Source: GCA-2746795 sp964643965 (GTDB lineage: Bacteria; Chloroflexota; Anaerolineae; Promineifilales; Promineifilaceae). Taken from it: a stretch of DNA of 29,172 nucleotides. Of this stretch, positions 10,051-17,225 are shown one piece after another; the stretch's first letter is position 1; every line of letters begins with the position of its first letter. A model generated the notes under the pieces. The model ran no database searches. It was not told where the DNA came from and saw only the letters and a program-made list of their open reading frames with translations. The position numbers and the translations under genes are program-made. The DNA lies in NCBI GenBank assembly GCA_964643965.1, contig CAZXVH010000067.1, positions 1 to 29,172 of the forward strand. Reading direction: 5' to 3'.

Positions 10051-10536
10051 TTAGCTGCGCCCTTCGTGTAACGGGATGACTTGTGGCGTCTTGAGCGCCA
10101 TCTCGTTTATTTCGTCAATTAAATCAAAGGCGGCGGCCATAAACCGTTGGTAGAGCCGCTTAAAGGCGTCTGTGGTAATTGAATCAAGGGGCCAATGATA
10201 GAGCGCCATCACCTGATCGTAATCATCCGTCACAGAAATGGCGAAACTGGCCCCTGCCACTTGTTCTGCATAAAACTGACGCTGCAAAAGCGCTTCATAA
10301 AAGGCGGACGGCGGCGCTTCTTGAATAACGGCCAGCGGCGTGGTTAGGGAAAAGAATTTACCGGTGGGCGATATTTGTACATCGATCCCCAGCTCCCCTT
10401 TATGCAGCTTGATGAGAACTGGCGGAATAGGCACGTGAAAACGGCAAAAACCAGAGGAATCCAGCGCCAAATCAGGGAGATTGGGCGCTTTACTTAACTC
10501 GATCAGGGCTGCGTTGACTTCATCTTTTAATGACAT
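10051..10536 (-). CDS. CesT/YbjN-type secretion-chaperone-like protein
   Basis: A 161-residue soluble protein. The pattern (N-terminal amphipathic helix, beta strands around LDSSGFCRFHVPIPPVLIKL and GIDVQISPTGKFFSLTTPL, a helical segment AFYEALLQRQFYAEQ, strands ASFAISVTDDYDQVMALYHW, and a long C-terminal helix FKRLYQRFMAAAFDLIDEIN) matches the alpha-beta fold of CesT-family type III secretion chaperones. No key residue proves it. GAGGAAATAG precedes the ATG at 10536. Its stop is 3 bases before the ATG of the 1,492-residue DUF4157 protein, so the two are made together. Tight coupling of a chaperone-like gene to a large effector gene suggests that it keeps the effector loadable or guides it to the particle. 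An immunity or adaptor function cannot be excluded. Confidence 0.7.
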   Translation of the reverse strand: MSLKDEVNAALIELSKAPNLPDLALDSSGFCRFHVPIPPVLIKLHKGELGIDVQISPTGKFFSLTTPLAVIQEAPPSAFYEALLQRQFYAEQVAGASFAISVTDDYDQVMALYHWPLDSITTDAFKRLYQRFMAAAFDLIDEINEMALKTPQVIPLHEGRS

Positions 10537-10553
10537 CTATTTCCTCTTAGGCC

Positions 10554-10586
10554 AGAAGTTCAACTTCTCAAAGAAGTTGAACTTCT
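10554..10586. repeat. Perfect 15-bp hairpin with 3-nt loop
   Basis: AGAAGTTCAACTTCT (10554-10568) and its reverse complement (10572-10586) flank a 3-nt loop. It lies in the 60-bp gap between the lipase-like effector gene and the chaperone-like gene, 11 bases past the effector stop in transcription direction. No T-run follows. Each arm is itself nearly palindromic. It could partially terminate transcription or stabilise the upstream message. Its core is shared with the hairpin at 2211-2241. Confidence 0.75.
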
Positions 10587-10596
10587 CATCTCTCAC

Positions 10597-12756
10597 TTAC
10601 CGTTTTTGTAAATCTTCGGCGATTTTAGCGCCGACTGATGGCACATAATTGCCCACAAAGCCATGTCCTTTTGTTTTCCCGACGCTATGTAATTTAGAAT
10701 CGCTGCTGCCACCGATACCGATAGCGGCATGGGCTTTGCGTCCGATTTCAGAATAGGTCCCCACAAACATGCTGATGGGATCCATCCCGCCCACGTACAT
10801 ATCAAATTTGAGAACGGCCGATGGATACTGCACCGCATTACCGGCATAGATAAGCTGAATATAGGCGTTCATCGCTTTCTTCGCCTCTTCTTGGGCTAAC
10901 GGCCGCATAGACATCTCGGCCAACATGTCTGGTTCCAGCCCAATGCCGGGATCGTTCTTTTTCCAGTAAGCCAGGGCGTCTTCATAACTTTCTGCTTTCA
11001 CAGTGGGGTAATATTCGTCAGTCAAGATTTTATGCACATTTCTGACCGCGTTATCCGTCTTGATGGTGCCCCGGCTGTGGGCTGAGACGGTGACGCGCTT
11101 TTGGCGGTGTACCGCATCCAGCATAATCTCTTCTTGTTTTTCGGTGGCTTTGTCTCGAACTTGCACTTTGCCTTTAATACAATCCCACACATCCACAATA
11201 GGATTTCCCCGTTGGGCGCTGTACGTGTACAGAATGTCAATATCTTTTTGTTTTATACCCACATCATCCCGGCCGTTTATGGCGGCATTCACAGAGTCCA
11301 GCAGCTTCTCAGCACTGTTAATGCCTGATTTGGGGGCAACAGCCATGCCATTGATGTGGGTGACTTGAGGATACCAGTTTCCCAGGGGGATGGGCGCATC
11401 ATAGAGCGTGATGATTGGCGCTTTGCCATGATAATCTTTCACCTCGCCGATGGCAAAATATTCGACTTTACCCTTATCGACCATCCGTATGACTTCTTCG
11501 ATTTTCCGATTTGGCTCCTTGCCAGAAATGCGAAACTGTTTACTGTCGAAATCGCTGAAATCGCTGCCATAATTTTTGTCAGGGGCGGTTAGCAGGTCTG
11601 CTTCCACTTGCCTTTTTAACGCTTCTGTTCCAGGTCTGCGCTGGCTTCCTTCATCAGCTACACTGAGCCAGTTATTGATGACGGCGAGTAATTTTGTGAG
11701 ATGGATTTTGTCTGGTGGACCCTTCTCCTCGATTTTTTTGAGAAGCTTATCTATTTTGGCAATTCTTTTACGGGGATGTTTCCAAGAGCTGCCGCCAGTG
11801 GCTTCTTTGAATTCATTTGCACTCATTAAAGCGCGCTGCAAGAGGGCCTGGCTCGCTGCCATTTTGTGGGTGGCGGCCTGTCTGGCTGGTTGTAGCCGGT
11901 TGTTACGGGGAGCGGCGCCTTGTTGGATGGTGTGGGTCAGTTCATGGGCGATGAGTTCCTGGCCGGCGGCGCTGCCAGGATTGTATTCGCCGGAACGGAA
12001 AAAGATGTCTTGTCCGGTGGTGAAGGCGCGGGCGCTGAGGGAACGGTTGAGGTGATCCGCCGTGCTGCCGTTATGGATTTTGACGCGGCTGAAATCGGCG
12101 TTGAAGGCTTGTTCCATGGGCTGCCGGATCGCGTCGTTTAGGGATTGTCCACCTGATTTAGCTTGGGCAACGGCCGTTTCCACATCACCCTGTAACTCGC
12201 CGCCGGCCAGCATCGGGTCTCGTTTGGCTTGCAGTTCTTCCTCCTCTTGCCGCTGCGCCAGGGGTTTCATTTGCAGTTCTTCCTCCTCCTCCTGGCGTTG
12301 GAGGAGGGGTTTCATTTGCAGTTCTTCCTCATCTTCCTGGCGTTGGAGGAAGGGTTTCATTTGCAGTTCTTCCTCTTCTTGTCGCTGAACCAGCGGCTCC
12401 ATCTGTAATTCCTCATCCTCTTGTCGTTGGGCTGTTGCCGCCTGGGATGTTTGATGCGTTTTTGAGTTATGAAGTTGAGAGACGACTTGTTTGGCAACGG
12501 CGTCAGCTTCTTGCTCGTATTTATCACCGACGGGGCCAACGCTCATTTTGCGCTGAATGGTGAGGCGACGAAGGGCCTGGTTGCCGATGGTGCGCTGCAA
12601 TGCCCGGGCGGCTGTGGGGGATAATGGCTGGCGGCGTTGCAAGAGGGATATGGGGGAGACAACGGCCGTTTCTATCGCCTGTCCCTTTGTTTGCTCAGGT
12701 TTATGAATGCGCCTCTGGGTCTGATTTTCTGGCGCGGCTTTCCTTTCTTGAGTCAT
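10597..12756 (-). CDS. DUF4157 (eCIS core) protein with lipase-like alpha/beta-hydrolase C-terminus; putative eCIS effector
   Basis: A 719-residue protein. Order: LQRTIGNQALRRL (53-65); KMSVGPVGDKYEQEADAVA (70-88), nearly identical to the zincin-like effector; five tandem charged repeats of the form QRQEEEELQMKPL (110-178); the DUF4157 domain (about 192-279) with HELTH at 271-275; a helical linker; and a C-terminal domain from ~430. That domain shows a THINGMAV strand-turn (466-473), a nucleophile elbow AHSRG with Ser561, an Asp659 in GGMDP and a His698 in GHGFVGNY. Their order and spacing fit the Ser-Asp-His triad of alpha/beta-hydrolase lipases. Lipase or esterase activity on target membranes is inferred, not shown. 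AAAGGATTTTGAC precedes the ATG, the AAAGG overlapping the ATPase stop codon. Unlike the other two effectors it has no chaperone-like gene directly before it; the ATPase gene ends 11 bases upstream. Confidence 0.87.
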   Translation of the reverse strand: MTQERKAAPENQTQRRIHKPEQTKGQAIETAVVSPISLLQRRQPLSPTAARALQRTIGNQALRRLTIQRKMSVGPVGDKYEQEADAVAKQVVSQLHNSKTHQTSQAATAQRQEDEELQMEPLVQRQEEEELQMKPFLQRQEDEEELQMKPLLQRQEEEEELQMKPLAQRQEEEELQAKRDPMLAGGELQGDVETAVAQAKSGGQSLNDAIRQPMEQAFNADFSRVKIHNGSTADHLNRSLSARAFTTGQDIFFRSGEYNPGSAAGQELIAHELTHTIQQGAAPRNNRLQPARQAATHKMAASQALLQRALMSANEFKEATGGSSWKHPRKRIAKIDKLLKKIEEKGPPDKIHLTKLLAVINNWLSVADEGSQRRPGTEALKRQVEADLLTAPDKNYGSDFSDFDSKQFRISGKEPNRKIEEVIRMVDKGKVEYFAIGEVKDYHGKAPIITLYDAPIPLGNWYPQVTHINGMAVAPKSGINSAEKLLDSVNAAINGRDDVGIKQKDIDILYTYSAQRGNPIVDVWDCIKGKVQVRDKATEKQEEIMLDAVHRQKRVTVSAHSRGTIKTDNAVRNVHKILTDEYYPTVKAESYEDALAYWKKNDPGIGLEPDMLAEMSMRPLAQEEAKKAMNAYIQLIYAGNAVQYPSAVLKFDMYVGGMDPISMFVGTYSEIGRKAHAAIGIGGSSDSKLHSVGKTKGHGFVGNYVPSVGAKIAEDLQKR
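12223..12432 (-). repeat. Five tandem QRQ-E-rich-LQMKP repeats within the lipase-like effector
   Basis: Units of 14-15 residues, of the form QRQEEEELQMKPL, are repeated five times with changes of E to D and of the final residues. Unit length varies by single glutamate codons, as expected from slippage in GAA/GAG runs. The zincin-like effector has two related copies (about 4462-4563) and the 1,492-residue protein only a remnant (RQRQEEEV). The repeat always precedes the DUF4157 domain, so it may be a flexible docking or filling segment. Confidence 0.85.
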
Positions 12757-12767
12757 GTCAAAATCCT

Positions 12768-15014
12768 TTATTCAATAATCATCTCTCGTTCATCTACCAG
12801 GCGGCCCATCTTTTGCAGCTCTCGCCGTGTGCCGTGCATGAGGTGCGCCATCGACACCACCTGCCCATTGGCCGCCGCCAGGTAAGCGGCCGTGACGATA
12901 ATATTGCGGATATTGCCCCCTGGAATTTCAAAACGCTCCGCCATCAGTTGCAGGTCTAAATCGGGATCGCGGGGAACGGTGCTGGGGAAGAGCGTCTGCC
13001 AGATGTGCAGGCGGTCTGGCGCTTTGGGGAAGGGGAAGTCGAGGGCAAATTGCAAACGGCGCATAAAGGCGTCGTCCAGATTGTTGCGCAAGTTGGTGGC
13101 CAGGATGGTGACGCCATCATAAGATTCCATGCGCTGGAGCAGGTAGCTGATCTCGATGTTGGCGTAGCGGTCGTGGGCGTCTTTCACTTCCGAGCGTTTG
13201 CCAAAGATGGCGTCCGCCTCGTCAAAAAAGAGGATGGCGTTGCTGCTCTCCGCTTCATTGAAGATTTTCTCCAGGTTCTTCTCCGTTTCGCCGATGTATT
13301 TGCTGACCATGCTGGAGAGGTCGATTTTGTATAGGTCCAGCCCCAATTCACCGGCAATGACTTCGGCGGCCATCGTTTTGCCCGTGCCCGGTTCGCCAAA
13401 AAAGAGGGCGGTGACGCCGGCGCTGGCCGTTAATTTTTTGCCTACGCCCCATTCTTCTAAGACCAACGGCCGGCTGCGCACCGTTTGTACCATCTCTTGC
13501 AGCAAGCTCACCTGATCGGCGGGCAGCACCAAATCTTTCCAGGTATAGCGCGGGTCGATTTTACGGGCCAGGGTGGCCAGCCTGGGGTTGGAATGGGCGC
13601 GGGCGGCGGCGAAGAGGTCCTGGTTTTGCAGGAAACGGCCGTTTTGGGCGGCCAGATCCCAGGCGGTACTGACCATATCTTGCAGCTGCTCCGTTGTCAG
13701 TTTGAATTGCCCGGCCAGGAGAGAGAGGTCTGAGGGGGAAACGGCCGTTTCCTCCGTAAATGGGAGCGCGGACAGCTTGTCCGCCCTGTAGAGTCTAGCA
13801 GACCTCGCTCCATTTTCATCCATCGTGTTCGGTACAGTGGACGAAGTCTCCTGCAAAAAATGGGTGAGCAGCTGTACCCGTTGAGTGGTGAGCGGCAGCG
13901 GGAAATCCAGCCAGTAAAAATGACGGCGGCGGGGGACGCCGCGTGGCTGCCACATCTTCTCGCTCATGACGATGACGGGGCCGGGCTGTTGGATCAGGGC
14001 TGTGAGCAGGTCTGGCGGCGGGGCGTCATCCACCAGGCAGGTGTCCCAACCAGTGACGGCCGGTACAGCGCCGATGAGCAGGGCGTCACGCAGCAGCACA
14101 TGCACGGTCTCCTCGAGGCTGCTTTGCGCTGGCAGCGGTTTGCTGATGTCCAGAGTCAGCAGCGGCCGCTGGCTCAGTTGAGCGATGAAGGCGGCCGCCT
14201 CTTTTTGCACCCGTTGATCCCGGCCGTAACAGTTAAAAAAGGCATCTTGGTGGCGGGCCAATGTTTCCAGCCGGGTTTTCATTTCCAGGGGCAGCAGATG
14301 TGTATCAGCCTGGGGAGTGGCGGTAAAGGTTAGCTGCTTTTTCAGCTCTTGGGGGATTTGGTATTGGCCCAGCAGCAGCCAGTTGACAACGCCTTCGTCC
14401 GGGTAGAGTGCTTTTTCCAACGGCGGCGGCAGATGGCTGCCCGGTTCGGCGGTCAGCGTCACCAGCCGATGGTGGAACAGGGGGGCGTCTGGTTGGAAGA
14501 AGCTCAAGGCCAGCAGCCGTTCCGGGCTGTGGATAAAGAGGAGGTCTAATACCAGGTTCAAAGACGGCCGTTTTCGGGTGAGATCGTCTTGCAAAAAGCC
14601 ATAAACCTTGCCATAGCGGGGGTCTAACTGCGGCGCCATGCTGATGAGAAAAGTATCCAGCGCCAGGCGATCCAGGCCCAGCAGGGTTGCCAATTGGAAT
14701 AAACGGAGCGGGATATTGTCTGCTTCAGCCTGCTGCACCACCGCCCCAATTTCACCTTCTATATGAGCCAACGTCTCTTCATAGGGCAGGTTTTCGTCGT
14801 CGTCCAGTTCCGCATAGCTGCCGCCAAACGGCCGTTGCAGCAAAGCCAGCACTTGATTGGCAGAGAGGAAATAAGCGCTGCTGCCGTTTTCTTCTTCGTC
14901 TGGCAGCGCCGCTGCTTGCTGGAAACGCTGCACCTGGCGGTGCAGCAGCACATCCAGGCGGGCCAGTTCAAGCTGGAGATGAATGAAACTTAAGGCTGAG
15001 TCTGAATCTTGCAT
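12768..15014 (-). CDS. AAA+ ATPase of the eCIS type (Afp15-like)
   Basis: A 748-residue cytoplasmic ATPase. The N-terminal part (LARLDVLLHRQVQRF, ...LFQLATLLGLDRLALDTFLI, LDPRYGKVYGFLQDDLTRKRP) matches the helical/winged-helix region of AAA+ proteins encoded with contractile injection systems, which are thought to act in particle assembly. The C-terminal AAA domain has Walker A GEPGTGKT (540-547), Walker B ILFFDE (594-599), a sensor-1 Asn in ILATNL and an arginine pair FMRRLQ. The frame is open to a GTG at 15026 lying inside a 7-bp tandem repeat; the ATG at 15014 with GGA seven bases before it is preferred. Residues ~400-419 are encoded by a palindromic repeat element inserted in frame, an addition that family members would not be expected to share. 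It follows the VWA gene and precedes the effectors. Assignment to family is firm, the name Afp15-like is by context. Confidence 0.92.
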   Translation of the reverse strand: MQDSDSALSFIHLQLELARLDVLLHRQVQRFQQAAALPDEEENGSSAYFLSANQVLALLQRPFGGSYAELDDDENLPYEETLAHIEGEIGAVVQQAEADNIPLRLFQLATLLGLDRLALDTFLISMAPQLDPRYGKVYGFLQDDLTRKRPSLNLVLDLLFIHSPERLLALSFFQPDAPLFHHRLVTLTAEPGSHLPPPLEKALYPDEGVVNWLLLGQYQIPQELKKQLTFTATPQADTHLLPLEMKTRLETLARHQDAFFNCYGRDQRVQKEAAAFIAQLSQRPLLTLDISKPLPAQSSLEETVHVLLRDALLIGAVPAVTGWDTCLVDDAPPPDLLTALIQQPGPVIVMSEKMWQPRGVPRRRHFYWLDFPLPLTTQRVQLLTHFLQETSSTVPNTMDENGARSARLYRADKLSALPFTEETAVSPSDLSLLAGQFKLTTEQLQDMVSTAWDLAAQNGRFLQNQDLFAAARAHSNPRLATLARKIDPRYTWKDLVLPADQVSLLQEMVQTVRSRPLVLEEWGVGKKLTASAGVTALFFGEPGTGKTMAAEVIAGELGLDLYKIDLSSMVSKYIGETEKNLEKIFNEAESSNAILFFDEADAIFGKRSEVKDAHDRYANIEISYLLQRMESYDGVTILATNLRNNLDDAFMRRLQFALDFPFPKAPDRLHIWQTLFPSTVPRDPDLDLQLMAERFEIPGGNIRNIIVTAAYLAAANGQVVSMAHLMHGTRRELQKMGRLVDEREMIIE
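13755..13815. repeat. Compound palindromic element, copy 2, in frame inside the ATPase gene
   Basis: It starts CGTAAATGGGAGCG, exactly as copy 1. The outer arms AAATGGGAGCG (13758-13768) and CGCTCCATTT (13806-13815) pair with one base missing. Hairpin one is GCGGACA/TGTCCGC around a 3-nt loop (13768-13784); hairpin two is GTCT/AGAC around a 3-nt loop (13793-13803). The element keeps the ATPase frame open and adds the peptide ARSARLYRADKLSALPF. An ACGGCCGT palindrome adjoins it at 13741. Confidence 0.8.
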
Positions 15015-15020
15015 ACTTTT

Positions 15021-15062
15021 GTCCACTGTTCACTGTCCACTGTTCACTGTCCACTGTCCACC
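15021..15062. repeat. 7-bp tandem repeat at the VWA/ATPase junction
   Basis: Six units of 7 bp alternate GTCCACT and GTTCACT; the last is GTCCACC. On the - strand the repeat encodes the final residues VDSGQ and the TGA stop of the VWA gene, fills the spacer, and supplies a possible GTG start for the ATPase. It resembles the other short tandem arrays at 2142-2206 and 29142-29172 in sitting at a gene junction. Confidence 0.9.
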
Positions 15063-17221
15063 GCCTCTATCTTAAAGATAAAGCTGGTGGTCTTGCCGAT
15101 TTGGATGCGCGTACTTTTGTCGGTGCGTAGGGGCATGGCTTCGTGGGCGGCGATTTGGGTATCGTTGATAAAAGTGCCGTTGCTGCTGCCCAGGTCTTCA
15201 AGGAAATAATCATTGTTCTCAAAGGTGATGCGGGCATGTTTGCGCGAAACGTGTCCGTCACCGGGGATGGTGATGTCGCCCTCATCGCGGCCAATGGTGA
15301 AGGGGAAATGGTCGATCTGCCAACGGCCGTTTTCCGCCAATGTCGGGTCGGGGGAGCTAACGAGAATCAGGGCGGCTTGGGGCGGCGCTGCCGCTTCTTC
15401 CGCTTCTTCTGAGGGGGGCATGGCGCTCAGGTTTAAACCGGCAGGCAAACTTTTATAGGCGCGGTTGTGGCCCAGCTTGTGCCCAAAATGCCAGCTAAAG
15501 AAGCCCACCGCTGCCGCCAGGATGAGGAAGAATAACAGCAGCAGCGGATTTGAGCGCAGCACCTTTCCCGAATGGATGATGGCGTTATCCGGGCTGGTGT
15601 AGCTGAAGGATTGGCTGTCGGTGGTGAGAACGTCCCCATTTTCAGCCAGGGCATAGACGACGAGAATGTAACGGCCGTTTTCCACCGTCATCGGAGCGCG
15701 GACAATACCCGGTTCGGCGGGCGTCAGGGGGAAAATATCAGTGCGTTGGTTGTTATCCTGGTTGAGTAAACGGCCGTTTAACTGCGAAACGGTGGTTTCA
15801 CCGCTGGTATGATACTCCACCACCAGAACGGCCGTGTCATCTTCCAGGGCGAGTGAGGCCACGTTTAAACGGGCCGGTTCCTCTTCAACGGCAATGGTAT
15901 CAATGTGCAAGGCAAAGGGCAGCGGCGGATCATAACGGAATTCATAGACATCTGTCACCGGATCGCCGTCAGCCTGGAGCAGTCGTTTTCCCCGGGCATT
16001 TTGGGCTGTCACTGTCACCAGGTAACGCTTTCCAGGCGTCATATTGGCGGCGTTCAGGCGCACCGACTGCAAGACAGCCGGATGAGGGATCAAGAGGCGT
16101 TCTACCTGCACATTATTTTCCTCGTCCACCGCTTCCACGATGAGGGTGGCCGCCTCCGCCAGGTTAGACAGATCAGTATCAAACTGGAAACTGTCTGCCA
16201 ATTGGTTGTAGCGGAAATTGCTGATGTGTAGGCTCTGTTCGGCCGGCGCTTCCGGCCGGCGGTAGTCGGCGCTGCTGGTGAAGAGCAGTGGGCCAGGGGG
16301 AGGCAGGCGGCCGTCGCTCAGGGTAAGCAGCAAACTGCCGCGCTGCACCCCAGCCGCCGGCCGCACCTCTACTTCTGCCAGGCCATGCTGCCCAATGTCG
16401 GCCAACAGGTTTTGTAACTGGCTGCTAAAATCTGCGGCGACGCCGTTGATAAAAAAGCCACCGGTGGCTGCGGCCACCTGCGCCAGGGCGCGGCTGTTGA
16501 CAGCTGTTTCCCGTTCGGCGATGCCGACGGTGTAGATGGGTAAGGGATGGGTCTGATCGGTGGCATAGGCGCTCAAGTCGGCGCTGGTGATGCGGCTGCA
16601 CGTCTGGCTGCTGCCGCGCTGCACCTGGTCTTGCCCGTCGGTGAAGATGATCAGGGCGCGGCGGGGCGTGTCTTGGGCGATTTGCTCCAGGGATTGGGCG
16701 GCCGTGAGGGCCACATCATAGAGGCAAGTGCCGCCATCTGTGATTTTCAGGCGGTGGAGGGCGTTGATAATCTGTTCGTGGTCGGCGGTGTAAGGTTGCA
16801 GCAGAGTGAGGCTCTCGTTAAATTCGATGACGGCAAACTGCACGTTTGGCGGGGCGGCGTTGACCAGATCAATGGCTGCTTGCTGCATGTCGCCGAAAAC
16901 CGGTTCCATGCTGCCGCTGGCGTCTAAAACCAAAGCCACGTAATGGGGCAGGCTTTGCAGGCGGGCCGGGTACATGTCGCCGTTTTCTAACTGGATGGTT
17001 GCCTGGGAAACGCCTGCGCTGAGCAACGCCGCAGTGTCCGTTTCTCCCCCCCTGTTCTCGCCCGTCACCGTAAAGAAGATACGCAGCCGGATACCATCCC
17101 CGGTCTCGCTGGTTTCGAGGGCGTCAATCGTCACAGTTTCGCCGTTTTGCGCCCGCAGCCAATCCGGCCAGAGCAGGCTGAGGAGGAGCAGGGTAAGCGT
17201 GAAGAGCTGTTTTTGCGGCAT
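15044..17221 (-). CDS. VWA-domain membrane protein with C-terminal FHA domain
   Basis: A 725-residue protein. A signal peptide is clear at 1-24 (hydrophobic LFTLTLLLLSLLWPDWLRA, cleavage after Ala24). A von Willebrand A domain runs from ~93 to ~275, with the metal-binding MIDAS motif DASGS at 100-104 and TDGQD further on. Beta-rich Ig-like segments follow. One membrane helix is at about 558-578 (LLLLFFLILAAAVGFFSW). After a Glu/Ala-rich linker comes an FHA domain from 641 (FTIGRDEGD...HVSRKHARI...EDLGSSNGTFIND) with the phosphothreonine-binding Arg, Ser and Asn in place. Predicted topology: VWA outside, FHA in the cytoplasm. The ATG is 4 bases after the stop of the kinase gene, with no clear ribosome site, so coupling is likely. 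Role inferred: an outside binding module whose inner FHA docks to phosphorylated kinase or baseplate. The last five codons lie in a tandem repeat. Confidence 0.9.
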   Translation of the reverse strand: MPQKQLFTLTLLLLSLLWPDWLRAQNGETVTIDALETSETGDGIRLRIFFTVTGENRGGETDTAALLSAGVSQATIQLENGDMYPARLQSLPHYVALVLDASGSMEPVFGDMQQAAIDLVNAAPPNVQFAVIEFNESLTLLQPYTADHEQIINALHRLKITDGGTCLYDVALTAAQSLEQIAQDTPRRALIIFTDGQDQVQRGSSQTCSRITSADLSAYATDQTHPLPIYTVGIAERETAVNSRALAQVAAATGGFFINGVAADFSSQLQNLLADIGQHGLAEVEVRPAAGVQRGSLLLTLSDGRLPPPGPLLFTSSADYRRPEAPAEQSLHISNFRYNQLADSFQFDTDLSNLAEAATLIVEAVDEENNVQVERLLIPHPAVLQSVRLNAANMTPGKRYLVTVTAQNARGKRLLQADGDPVTDVYEFRYDPPLPFALHIDTIAVEEEPARLNVASLALEDDTAVLVVEYHTSGETTVSQLNGRLLNQDNNQRTDIFPLTPAEPGIVRAPMTVENGRYILVVYALAENGDVLTTDSQSFSYTSPDNAIIHSGKVLRSNPLLLLFFLILAAAVGFFSWHFGHKLGHNRAYKSLPAGLNLSAMPPSEEAEEAAAPPQAALILVSSPDPTLAENGRWQIDHFPFTIGRDEGDITIPGDGHVSRKHARITFENNDYFLEDLGSSNGTFINDTQIAAHEAMPLRTDKSTRIQIGKTTSFIFKIEAVDSGQ

Positions 17222-17225
17222 GAGG

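Noticed and set aside
13860..14333. A 157-codon + strand open frame
   Set aside because: Antisense to the ATPase coding sequence and without similarity to known families; a shadow of high-GC codon use.
15026..15028. GTG start for the ATPase at 15026
   Set aside because: It falls inside the 7-bp repeat without a ribosome site; the ATG at 15014 is better placed.
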